DNA of 64,000 bases, from the NCBI GenBank assembly GCA_938049385.1, contig CALIBQ010000012.1:1-64000 (forward strand). Direction: 5' to 3'. Of this stretch, positions 25,731-32,800 are shown in pieces (positions within the stretch are counted from its first letter, which is position 1; each line of letters opens with the position of its first letter). A program made the position numbers and the translations under genes. The stretch comes from an uncultured Anaerolineae bacterium (GTDB lineage Bacteria; Chloroflexota; Anaerolineae; JACIWP01). The notes beneath the pieces were generated by a model that was given only the letters and a program-made list of their open reading frames with translations, was not told the origin of the DNA and made no database searches.

Positions 25731-26174
25731 CTACCCTGTTTTTTGGCGGCACTCCGGGCACAGACCATAGAAATCAAGCCGATGACTGATGATCTCAAAC
25801 CCAGATGCTTGGGCCAGCTCCTGCTCCAGGCTTGCGACAACGTCCCGGTCGAAGTCAATGATTTTCCGGCAGCGGATGCAGATAACGTGCGGATGCGGAT
25901 ATGGCTTGTTGCCGTCGTAGCGGTTATCATCGTCGCTGAATCCCAACTCCAGCACCTCGTCGAGATCTTTCAATACATTCAGCGTCTTATAGATGGTCGC
26001 CAGGCTGGTGGTCGGAAACTGCTGGCGTAGCTGATCGTACAGGTCTTTGGCGCTGGGATGGCCCTGACTCTCGCTGAGCAGACGCAGAAGCGCCAAACGC
26101 TGGGGTGTGAGGCGATACCCCAGCCGGCGTAGCTTGTCTTTCAACTGCTGAAAGCGCTGCTCGGCATCAGCCAC
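25731..26174 (-). CDS. Fur/PerR family metal-dependent regulator
   Basis: 147 residues. N-terminal winged helix with LGYRLTPQRLALLRLL, SAKDLYDQL and TSLATIYKTLNVLKDL. The dimerisation domain shows PHPHVICIRCRKIIDFD with the first CxxC, and the second CPEC at the C-terminus (LCPECRQKTG), forming the structural zinc site. The regulatory-site His/Asp pattern (PHPHVICIRC and DFYGLCPEC) fits PerR or Fur. Its position upstream of a DPSL gene and a PerR-box-like promoter site favours peroxide sensing, but metal selectivity cannot be proven. GTG start. Confidence 0.88.
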   Translation of the reverse strand: MADAEQRFQQLKDKLRRLGYRLTPQRLALLRLLSESQGHPSAKDLYDQLRQQFPTTSLATIYKTLNVLKDLDEVLELGFSDDDNRYDGNKPYPHPHVICIRCRKIIDFDRDVVASLEQELAQASGFEIISHRLDFYGLCPECRQKTG

Positions 26175-26201
26175 TGCACTGCATCCTTTCGGAAACTGAT
26201 T

Positions 26202-26241
26202 TTCTATTAATTATAATACCATACTTTGGCGGAGATGGCAA
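26202..26241 (-). promoter_or_regulatory. promoter of the Fur/PerR gene with a PerR-box-like site
   Basis: On the minus strand TTGCCA (26241-26236) and TATTAT (26218-26213) are 17 bp apart. Overlapping the -10, positions 26216-26202 read TTATAATTAATAGAA, matching 13 of 15 bases of the PerR box TTATAAT-N-ATTATAA. This suggests self-repression. Confidence 0.5.
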
Positions 26242-26253
26242 ATATGGTTACTT

Positions 26254-26443
26254 GAGGGTGTTGAAAAAGCAGGTATTGACTCATCGCCTGGCAGTTGAAA
26301 CTGCGGCTGTGTGCCTGCGAAGTCGGCCTACGCCGACTTCGCGAAGCCTGCGCAGGCAGGCTTCGCAGTTGTTGCCGCGGCTTCAGCCGCTGGGCAGCTT
26401 CCACAGATTGTATGTTTGGACTTTTTCAACGTTCAACACTCTC
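26254..26443 (+). mobile_element. 190-bp MITE-like hairpin element (copy A)
   Basis: Ends are GAGGGTGTTGAA and TTCAACACTCTC. The body is a row of tight stem-loops: GCAGTT-GA-AACTGC, CGAAGTCGGC-CTAC-GCCGACTTCG, GCGAAGCCTGC-GCAG-GCAGGCTTCGC and GCGGCT-TC-AGCCGC. Flanking 7-mers GTTACTT and ATTACTT differ at one base and are probably an aged target duplication. The copy at 62876-63038 is the same element in the opposite orientation. No gene is inside. Confidence 0.75.
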
Positions 26444-26510
26444 ATTACTTTGATGCACTCGACCAGCATTTCTGCCTCCAATGCTTGTCCATGCCCCTTG
26501 TCACCTCAAT

Positions 26511-26539
26511 TTGCACATTTCCCCCAAACCGATTATAAT
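26511..26539 (+). promoter_or_regulatory. promoter of the tRNA-Val gene
   Basis: TTGCAC (26511-26516) and TATAAT (26534-26539) with a 17-bp spacer, 12 bp before the mature tRNA. Confidence 0.7.
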
Positions 26540-26551
26540 ATAAGTCAGCAT

Positions 26552-26625
26552 GGGCGGTTAGCTCAGCAGGCTAGAGCGCCACGTTGACATCGTGGAGGTC
26601 GTAGGTTCGAGCCCTATACCGCCCA
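26552..26625 (+). tRNA. tRNA-Val (anticodon GAC)
   Basis: Acceptor GGGCGGT / ACCGCCC, D-arm with AGCTCAGCAGGCTAGAGC, anticodon stem CCACG / CGTGG around TTGACAT (anticodon GAC), T-arm GTAGG-TTCGAGC-CCTAT. CCA is not encoded (ACC then T). Confidence 0.95.
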
Positions 26626-26632
26626 CCTGTGT

Positions 26633-26669
26633 ACAGCGCCCGTGGCGCCGGCCGCGGGCTGTATATTTT
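26633..26669 (+). terminator. possible terminator after tRNA-Val
   Basis: ACAGC(G)CCCG pairs with CGGGCTGT with one bulge, followed by ATATTTTA. It would separate the tRNA from the thrS leader, although no clear second promoter is seen. Confidence 0.4.
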
Positions 26670-26673
26670 ACCT

Positions 26674-26920
26674 GCGATGACCGGGACGAGTACGCCGGCC
26701 CACCGCCCACAGGGAGGAGAGGCCCTGGACTGCAAGCCTCTCCGGCAGTGCCGGCGGAAAACCACCCGCGAGCAGACGCCCTAACGGGCCTCGCCCAAGT
26801 AAGGCGCTCCGGCTGGCCCCGTTATCGGCCGCATGAGGATGCTGGCCGTCCGCCGGCATCGAAATTGGGTGGAACCGCGGGCCCTCTCGCCCCAATATGG
26901 GTGGAGGGCCCGTTACATTT
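26674..26920 (+). promoter_or_regulatory. T-box leader of thrS with Thr specifier ACC
   Basis: The antiterminator box is exact: TGGAACCGCG at 26870-26879, preceded by AAATTGGG. Stem I shows an AGTA (26688-26691) / GGAAA (26756-26760) specifier-loop pattern closed by CGCCGGC / GCCGGCG. The triplet right after GGAAA is ACC (26761-26763), a threonine codon, matching the downstream gene. An attenuator stem CGGGCCCTC (26878-26886) / GAGGGCCCG (26904-26912) followed by TTACATTT shares bases with the T-box. Uncharged tRNA-Thr would favour the antiterminator and allow thrS transcription. Confidence 0.85.
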
Positions 26921-26954
26921 ATGCAGAATGTCCAGCGAAATAGGGGGTGACCAT

Positions 26955-28742
26955 ATGGACAATCATCAGGACGAGAAACTGCACCGCATCCGACACTCCG
27001 CCGCGCACGTCATGGCCGGCGCGGTGCTCGAGCTGTTCCCAGGCGCCAAATTTGGCATTGGGCCGGCCATCGCTGATGGTTTCTACTACGATTTCGATCT
27101 GCCGCGCCCGCTCACGCCCGAGGACCTGGAAGTCATCGAACGGCGCATGCGCGAGATCATTCAGGAGGGCTATCTCTTCGAGCGCAAGGTCGTTACCCCG
27201 GAGGAAGCGCGGCAGATTTTCAAGGACCAGCCCTATAAGCTGGAGCTGATCGAGGGACTGGTCTCCGGCCGCGAGAACGAGGATGGCGAGGTGGTGCAGG
27301 GGCCGGCGCAGGAGATCACCATCTATCGCCACCATAACTTCACCGACCTGTGCAAGGGGCCGCATGTGGAAAGGACCAGCGATATCCCCCTGGACGGCTT
27401 TAAGCTCCTGAAGACCGCCGGCGCCTACTGGCGCGGGGACGAGCGCAATCCCCAGCTCCAGCGCATTTACGGCACCGCCTGGCTCTCCAAAGAGGAACTC
27501 GACGCCTATCTCGAGCGGCTGGAGGAGATCGAGCGGCGCGATCACCGCCGGCTGGGCAAGCAGTTGGATATCTATTCCATTGACCTGGACATCGGCCCGG
27601 GGCTGGTGCTCTGGCACCCCAACGGCGCCATCATCCGCCATGAGATCGAGACCTTCTGGCGCAACGAGCACCTGAAACGGGGATACAGCCTTGTCTACAC
27701 GCCGCATATCGCCAGCGAGCGCATTTATGAGATCAGCGGCCACCTGGAAGCCTACGCCGATATGATGTACGCGCCGATGGAGATTGAGGGCCGGCCTTAT
27801 CGCGTTAAGCCCATGAACTGCCCCGGCCACATCAAAATCTTCAAGAGCCAGCTCCGCTCCTACCGCGACCTGCCCATCCGCTACGCGGAGCTGGGCACCG
27901 TCTACCGCTTCGAGCGCTCGGGCGTACTGCACGGTCTCCTACGGGTGCGCGGCTTCACGCAGGACGACGCCCATATCTTCTGCCGGCCGGACCAGCTCCA
28001 GGAAGAAATCAACGGCGTGCTGGACCTGATCGATCACTTGATGTCCACCTTCGGCTACCGCTACAAGGCCTATCTCTCCACCCGGCCGGAAAAGTACATC
28101 GGCACCGATGAGCAGTGGGAGTTCGCCACGGAGAAACTACGCGCCGCGTTGGAACAGCGGGGCAAAGAGTATGAAGTGGACGAGGGCGGCGGCGTCTTCT
28201 ACGGCCCCAAGATCGACATCAAGCTGTGGGATGCCCTGGGACGCGAGTGGCAGGGGCCGACCCTGCAGTTGGACCTGAACCTGCCGGAACGCTTCGACGT
28301 CAACTACATCGGTGAGGACGGCAAGGAGCACCGCGTCATCATCCTGCATCGAGCGGTGCTGGGGTCCATGGAGCGCTTCATCGGCGGCCTGCTGGAGCAT
28401 TACGCCGGCAACTTCCCGCCGTGGCTGGCCCCGGTGCAGGCGGTGTTCATCCCTATCGCCGACCGCCACAACGCCTACTGCTTTGCCCGGGCGGAGCTAC
28501 TGCGGCAGGACGGCCTGCGCGTCCAGGTGGATGACTCCAGCGAGCGCATGAGCGCCAAGATCCGCCAGGCCCAGCTTCAGAAAGTCCCCTATATGCTGGT
28601 GGTGGGAGACCGCGAGCTGGAGGCCGGCGCGGTATCCGTACGCCTGCGGAGCGGCGAAGACCTGGGAAGTGTGCCGTTCGAAACGTTCCAGCAGCAGCTC
28701 CTGGAAGCGGTGCGCACCCGCCGGCATGAGCTGTGGAAATAG
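26955..28742 (+). CDS. thrS: threonyl-tRNA synthetase lacking the N-terminal TGS domain
   Basis: 595 residues, class II synthetase. It begins directly with the editing domain: HRIRHSAAHVM (the HxxxH of the zinc-dependent deacylase site) and TDLCKGPHV (Cys-x-x-x-x-His). The catalytic core follows with YTPHIA, MNCPGHI (zinc/threonine-binding Cys), RYAELGTVYRFERSGVLHGLLRVRGFTQDDAH (motif 2), GPKIDIK and HRAVLGSMERFI (motif 3). A C-terminal anticodon-binding domain is present. The usual enzyme has about 60 more residues of TGS domain at the N-terminus. Here the region upstream of 26955 is a T-box RNA, so the TGS domain is truly missing. GGGGGTG lies upstream of the ATG. Confidence 0.95.
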   Translation: MDNHQDEKLHRIRHSAAHVMAGAVLELFPGAKFGIGPAIADGFYYDFDLPRPLTPEDLEVIERRMREIIQEGYLFERKVVTPEEARQIFKDQPYKLELIEGLVSGRENEDGEVVQGPAQEITIYRHHNFTDLCKGPHVERTSDIPLDGFKLLKTAGAYWRGDERNPQLQRIYGTAWLSKEELDAYLERLEEIERRDHRRLGKQLDIYSIDLDIGPGLVLWHPNGAIIRHEIETFWRNEHLKRGYSLVYTPHIASERIYEISGHLEAYADMMYAPMEIEGRPYRVKPMNCPGHIKIFKSQLRSYRDLPIRYAELGTVYRFERSGVLHGLLRVRGFTQDDAHIFCRPDQLQEEINGVLDLIDHLMSTFGYRYKAYLSTRPEKYIGTDEQWEFATEKLRAALEQRGKEYEVDEGGGVFYGPKIDIKLWDALGREWQGPTLQLDLNLPERFDVNYIGEDGKEHRVIILHRAVLGSMERFIGGLLEHYAGNFPPWLAPVQAVFIPIADRHNAYCFARAELLRQDGLRVQVDDSSERMSAKIRQAQLQKVPYMLVVGDRELEAGAVSVRLRSGEDLGSVPFETFQQQLLEAVRTRRHELWK

Positions 28743-28748
28743 GATCGG

Positions 28749-28782
28749 GCGGCAGTCACCGCGAAGGTGACTGCCGCTTTTT
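28749..28782 (+). terminator. thrS terminator
   Basis: 12-bp stem GCGGCAGTCACC / GGTGACTGCCGC with loop GCGAA, followed by TTTTT. Confidence 0.9.
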
Positions 28783-28797
28783 ATTAAGGAGGCACTT

Positions 28798-29781
28798 ATG
28801 CCCAAAGTCGTGCTGGTGGACTATGATGAGGACCTGTTCAGCCCGCGCGGCGGGGAAGCCGAACTGCTGGCCGGCGCCGGCATCGCCTGGGAGGCCGGCC
28901 GCTGGCGCACCGAGGAGGAGGTCGTCGCCCACGCGCAGGCCGCCGACGTGGTCATCATCCAATCCCTGCGCCGCCTGCTGAACGCCCGTACCATTCCCCA
29001 ACTGCGGCGCTGTAAGGGCATCATCCGCGCCGGCATCGGCTACGACACGGTGGACGTGGAAGCGGCCACCACACACGGCATCCTGGTGGCCAACGTGCCG
29101 GAATACTGCCTGGAGGACGTGGCCGAGCATGCGCTGACCCTCATGCTGACCGCACTGCGCGGCGTGGCCGCCCAGGACCGCTCCATGCGGCGCGGCGAGT
29201 GGTCGCGCCAGTTCGCCCTGCCCACCCGCCGGCTGCGCGGCCTGACGCTGGGGCTGGTGGGATTCGGGCGCATCGCGCGCGCCCTGGTGGAGAAGTGTGC
29301 CGGCCTCGGTCTGCGCTGTCTCGCCTATGACCCGTACGTCAACCCCGAGATCGCGCAGGCGTACCAGGTGACCCTGACCGACCTGGAAACGCTCCTGCGC
29401 CAATCCGACCTCATCTCCATCCATGTGCCGCTGAACAAAGAGACCTGGCATCTTATCGGGGAGCAGGAGCTGAGCATGGTGAAACCGGGGGCGGTGCTGG
29501 TCAACACCAGCCGCGGCCCGGTGGTGGATGAGCCGGCACTGATACGCGCACTGCAGGACGGCCGGCTGGGAGCCGCCGGCCTGGACGTCTTCGAGGAGGA
29601 GCCGCTTCCGCTGGACAGCCCCCTGCGGCAGATGGAGAATGTGGTGATGACCCCGCACACCGCCGCCTATTCTGAGGACGCGGCGGTGGAACTGTACCAG
29701 CAGGCCTGCCAGGAGGCCATAGACATTATCGCCGGCCGCATCCCCAAGGGTGCGGTCAACGCCCACCTCCTGCAGAAATAA
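28798..29781 (+). CDS. D-2-hydroxyacid dehydrogenase (phosphoglycerate-dehydrogenase / CtBP-like)
   Basis: 327 residues. Rossmann NAD site LGLVGFGRIARALVEK (about residues 143-158) with the acidic residue in YDPYVN. The catalytic triad can be read as Arg in NTSRGPVVDE, Glu in DVFEEEPLP and His in MTPHTAAYSE. YCLEDVAEHALTLML before the NAD domain resembles CtBP and SerA-type enzymes. The protein lacks the ACT/ASB regulatory domains of classical SerA, so the substrate (3-phosphoglycerate, glyoxylate or another 2-keto acid) is open. Strong TAAGGAGG upstream. Flanked by terminators on both sides, so monocistronic. Confidence 0.88.
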   Translation: MPKVVLVDYDEDLFSPRGGEAELLAGAGIAWEAGRWRTEEEVVAHAQAADVVIIQSLRRLLNARTIPQLRRCKGIIRAGIGYDTVDVEAATTHGILVANVPEYCLEDVAEHALTLMLTALRGVAAQDRSMRRGEWSRQFALPTRRLRGLTLGLVGFGRIARALVEKCAGLGLRCLAYDPYVNPEIAQAYQVTLTDLETLLRQSDLISIHVPLNKETWHLIGEQELSMVKPGAVLVNTSRGPVVDEPALIRALQDGRLGAAGLDVFEEEPLPLDSPLRQMENVVMTPHTAAYSEDAAVELYQQACQEAIDIIAGRIPKGAVNAHLLQK

Positions 29782-29785
29782 AAAA

Positions 29786-29814
29786 GTGCCAGTCATCCCG
29801 CAGGTGACTGGCAC
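29786..29814. terminator. bidirectional terminator between dehydrogenase and sufB
   Basis: 10-bp stem GTGCCAGTCA / TGACTGGCAC. On the minus strand it is followed by TTTTTT, giving a good terminator for the suf operon. Confidence 0.8.
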
Positions 29815-29830
29815 CTTACCTTGCGAACGG

Positions 29831-31057
29831 TTACAGACCGGACAAGTCGGCGGTCTGGATGACGCGGTCCAGGTCCGCCTGAAGCTCCGCCGGCAGTCCC
29901 TCGATCTTCACGTTCAGGAAGCCCCGCACGATGATGGCCACGGCGTCATCCTTGCTGATGCCGCGCGCCATCAGGTACTCGATCTCCTCCTGCGCGATGC
30001 GCCCCACTGCCGCCTCATGGGACATATCCACGTCGGCGAAGCGGGTGCCCAGCTCGGGGATGGCGGAAATGGCACCGTCATCGCGCAGCATCAGGCCGCG
30101 GCATTCGAGATGGGCTTTGACGCGCGGCGCCTCACCCAGCAGATGGCCGCGGGCGATGATACGGCCGCCGGCAGAGATGGAGCGCGAGATAACCTCGGCC
30201 CGCGTTTCCGGCGCCTGCAGAACGACGCGCGAGCCGACATCAATATGCGACCCCGGCAGTCCGACGATGACACTGTTGAAGCGCGCCACCGCGCCCTTTC
30301 CGACCAGATAGGCCGTCGGATAGGTCTGAATGGTCTGCACGGGCTCCATCAACACGTAATTGGAGATAAAGGTGCCCCCTTCCTCCACCACGATGCTGGT
30401 GCGGGGCCGCACTTCCACGTTCTCGCCCCAATTGTGAATCATGGTGAAGGTCACTGTGGCGCCCTTCTTGACGTATATCTCCGTGATGCCCACATGCAGG
30501 GCGGTGCGGACGTTGAGGTCCACAGCACAGCCGGTAATAATGTGCAGTTCGGACCCCTCTTCGGCGATGATGAGGTTGTGCACCTTCTGGGCCAGGCCGT
30601 CCTGCCCGATGAAGAGGCACGCCTGCAGGGGGAAGATAGAGCGGGCGCCGGCGCGCGCCCGGATGAAATAGCCCGTGTCCAGATCCAGCTCCGCTGTGGC
30701 GGTGAACTTATCGGCATCCACCGGCACCGCTTTCCACCAGAAGTCGCGGATGTCGGGATAGCTCTGCAGAGCCTGGCGGATGTCCAGTATCTCCAGGTCC
30801 TGGATATTCTGCCGGCGGTGCACCACCGAATGGTCCATGACGATGAGCGAGCCGGCGCGCTGGCGCTCTGTGACGTCAATGCCGGCCTTGGTCATGCGCT
30901 GGCGCTGAGGTTCCGGCAGTTTGCTCAGGTCCTCGATAGGGGGACGTTCGCCGACCTCATCGCGATAGCGTCTCAGGTCTACATCCGGCCCAATGGGCGC
31001 CGGCTTTTCCAGCGCGCGGCGCGCTTTCTCTTTTATATCCTCTGCAACACGCGACAT
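29831..31057 (-). CDS. sufB: SufB/SufD-family iron-sulfur cluster assembly scaffold
   Basis: 408 residues. The C-terminal part is the right-handed beta-helix of SufB/SufD (AEEGSELHIITGCAVD, GATVTFTMIHNWGENVEVRPRT, VEEGGTFISNYVLM) and the terminal helical stretch reads MSHEAAVGRIAQEEIEYLMARGISKDDAVAIIVRGFL, the family hallmark (SHxAxxG...YLxxRG). It accepts sulfur and iron to build Fe-S clusters in complex with the SufC ATPase. Only one SufB/D protein is encoded, and no SufD, SufS, SufU or SufE is nearby, as in the minimal SufBC (SMS-type) arrangement of anaerobes. ATG 31057 is chosen because GAGGAG lies eight bases upstream; a GTG at 31066 is possible. Overlaps sufC. Confidence 0.88.
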   Translation of the reverse strand: MSRVAEDIKEKARRALEKPAPIGPDVDLRRYRDEVGERPPIEDLSKLPEPQRQRMTKAGIDVTERQRAGSLIVMDHSVVHRRQNIQDLEILDIRQALQSYPDIRDFWWKAVPVDADKFTATAELDLDTGYFIRARAGARSIFPLQACLFIGQDGLAQKVHNLIIAEEGSELHIITGCAVDLNVRTALHVGITEIYVKKGATVTFTMIHNWGENVEVRPRTSIVVEEGGTFISNYVLMEPVQTIQTYPTAYLVGKGAVARFNSVIVGLPGSHIDVGSRVVLQAPETRAEVISRSISAGGRIIARGHLLGEAPRVKAHLECRGLMLRDDGAISAIPELGTRFADVDMSHEAAVGRIAQEEIEYLMARGISKDDAVAIIVRGFLNVKIEGLPAELQADLDRVIQTADLSGL

Positions 31058-31791
31058 GTCACGCACTCCTCATAGCCGTGCTGGCGGATATTCTGCAGGA
31101 TTTCCCGCGGGTTGCCGGAACACTGGAGCAGTCCGTTGCAAAGCACATGACCGCGGTCTGCCTCGAGGTAATCGAGGATAAAGCCGGTATGGGTGATGAT
31201 GAGGCCGGAGACGCGGCGCTCATAGTGGTGATGGGTAGTCTTTTGGAGAAGCTCAGCGATGATCTGACCGATGAGCTGGATGTTCTCCAGGTCCACGCCG
31301 GATTCCGGCTCATCCAGCATGACCAGGCGCGGCGACTGCGCCCTGAGCTGGAGCAGTTCGGAGCGCTTGATCTCGCCGCCGGAGAAGCCGGCATTGACAT
31401 CGCGATCGAGATGCTCCGTCAGGTTGAGCCGGCGGGCCATGCCTTCAATATCTATCGTATCGCCGTTGCCGGCGGCCAGCCGCACCATATCCCGCAGACG
31501 CACGCCGTGCAGGGTGGGGGGCCGCTGGAACGCCATGCCGATGCCCAGCCGCGCCCGCTCATAGGGAGGCAGATGCGTGATGTCCTGGCCGTCGAACAGG
31601 ATGCGGCCCTGGGTGACGCGATAGCCAGAAAGCCCCATGATCGTGTTCAGCAGCGTCGTCTTTCCCGAGCCATTGGGGCCGAAAAGGATATGGGTCTCCC
31701 CTTCGGGGATGACCAGGTCAATGCCGTGGAGGATTTCTTTGTCTTCCACCGAAACGTGCAGGTCCTGGATTTCCAGCAGTGGTTTCTTCAT
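31033..31791 (-). CDS. sufC: SufC, ATPase of the iron-sulfur assembly complex
   Basis: 252 residues, ABC-type ATPase. Walker A FGPNGSGKTTLLNTIMG, Q-loop MAFQRPPTLHGVRLRD, SufC-specific signature FSGGEIKRSELLQL, Walker B PRLVMLDEPESGVDLENI and H-loop IITHTGFILDYL. The F-Q-x-P-P and SGGE-x-K-R-x-E-x-L-Q forms are those of SufC rather than of a transporter. C-terminal Cys pair ECVTC is unusual. GAGGTGAGC before the ATG. Translation is coupled to sufB by overlap. Confidence 0.93.
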   Translation of the reverse strand: MKKPLLEIQDLHVSVEDKEILHGIDLVIPEGETHILFGPNGSGKTTLLNTIMGLSGYRVTQGRILFDGQDITHLPPYERARLGIGMAFQRPPTLHGVRLRDMVRLAAGNGDTIDIEGMARRLNLTEHLDRDVNAGFSGGEIKRSELLQLRAQSPRLVMLDEPESGVDLENIQLIGQIIAELLQKTTHHHYERRVSGLIITHTGFILDYLEADRGHVLCNGLLQCSGNPREILQNIRQHGYEECVTCRVLQRI

Positions 31792-31929
31792 ATGCTCACC
31801 TCTTTGATGAAATCGCCGGCAAACATTATGCCTTCGTCATGGCGCGGCGCATGGCCGGCGAGTGCTTTGGCACCGTATTACTGCGCAGGTCTACCAGCAT
31901 GTCAGGTGCCATGTGCGCATCTCCTCATA

Positions 31930-32163
31930 CTATTCTCCATCATGTGCTTTGCTCAGCCAATCCAGCAGGTTCAGGATGCCCCATAACAGCAGGAGCAGGA
32001 GCACGCCGGCCCCCATGCAGAGCAACCCGCTCAACCAGGCTCCCCTGCCGTAAAAGGCGTAGATCAGCCCGCCGCCGACCACGAACAGGATGAGAATGCC
32101 GGCGGTGATGAGCCGGCGCTCTGTCTGGGCGCGGTGCCGGCGCGGGTCAAAGGGCTGGGCCAT
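31930..32163 (-). CDS. small two-helix membrane protein
   Basis: 77 residues: a basic start (PRRHRAQTERR), two hydrophobic helices (about residues 19-40 and 45-67) and a short acidic end. I do not recognise a family. It precedes sufC on the same strand with a 138-bp gap, so it could be co-transcribed, but there is no functional hint. Confidence 0.55.
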   Translation of the reverse strand: MAQPFDPRRHRAQTERRLITAGILILFVVGGGLIYAFYGRGAWLSGLLCMGAGVLLLLLLWGILNLLDWLSKAHDGE

Positions 32164-32325
32164 ATTCCCCCGCTGAAATATGCGAGAAATCTTATAAATA
32201 ATTATACACCGAAGCTAGTGAGAATGCAAATCATCGGACAAGGCTTTGTAAGGGTCCGAATAGCTTCCGTACACCGCTTGCCTGATGACCGAAGCCCAGG
32301 CGGCGCATGCCAAAAACTGATATCC

Positions 32326-32799
32326 TTATTCGGAGAACCGTCCCAGGGTCCCTGGCACAATGCGCAGGAGGTCCTGGGCACGCAAAAGGACGCCGGCCTC
32401 CGGCACACCAGCGCTGATAGCCACAAGCTCTTCTTCGAATATCCCCTCGTCCACCAGCACCTGTGCCCAGCGGTGGATGCCCACCGGCGAGACGGCACCC
32501 ACGGTCAGGCCGATGCGTGCAGTGATCTGCTCCGCCGGCAGAAGGCGCACCGCCGGGTCACCGAGAAACTGGCGCAGGCGCTTCAGGTCGAGCCGGCGGT
32601 GGCCGGGGATAAGCACTGCGATGAGCCGGCCCTGGCCGTCGGCCGCCAGCATGACCTTGACGATTTGAGAGGTGCGCACACCACGCTCTTTTGCCGCTTC
32701 CTCCGTGGTGAACACCGGCCGGCTGTGCGGCCGCAGGGTGTAGGCGATGCCGGCCGCCTCCAGCGCCTCGGTGACCGGGGTCTGGATGGGCGCGGTCAT
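32326..32799 (-). CDS. YbaK/EbsC-family aminoacyl-tRNA deacylase-like protein
   Basis: 157 residues. The family pattern is clear: EALEAAGIAYTLRPHSRPVFTTEEAA, then RTSQIVKVMLAADGQGRLIAVLIPGHRRLDLKRL with the conserved Lys, RLLPAEQITARIGLTVGAVSPVGI with the GxxxPxG-type glycine motif, and a final VDEGIFEEELVAISAGVPEAGVLL. Members hydrolyse mischarged aminoacyl-tRNA (Cys- or Ala-tRNA-Pro). It is the last gene of the TetR/ABC exporter operon, starting two bases before the exporter stop codon region, which points to co-transcription but not to shared function. Start 32799; the longer frame would overlap the exporter. Confidence 0.85.
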   Translation of the reverse strand: MTAPIQTPVTEALEAAGIAYTLRPHSRPVFTTEEAAKERGVRTSQIVKVMLAADGQGRLIAVLIPGHRRLDLKRLRQFLGDPAVRLLPAEQITARIGLTVGAVSPVGIHRWAQVLVDEGIFEEELVAISAGVPEAGVLLRAQDLLRIVPGTLGRFSE

Positions 32800-32800
32800 G

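Noticed and set aside
26281-26400. Hairpin series as a CRISPR array
   Set aside because: Stems differ in sequence from one to the next, there are no equal-length spacers and no cas genes; it belongs to a dispersed MITE-like element.
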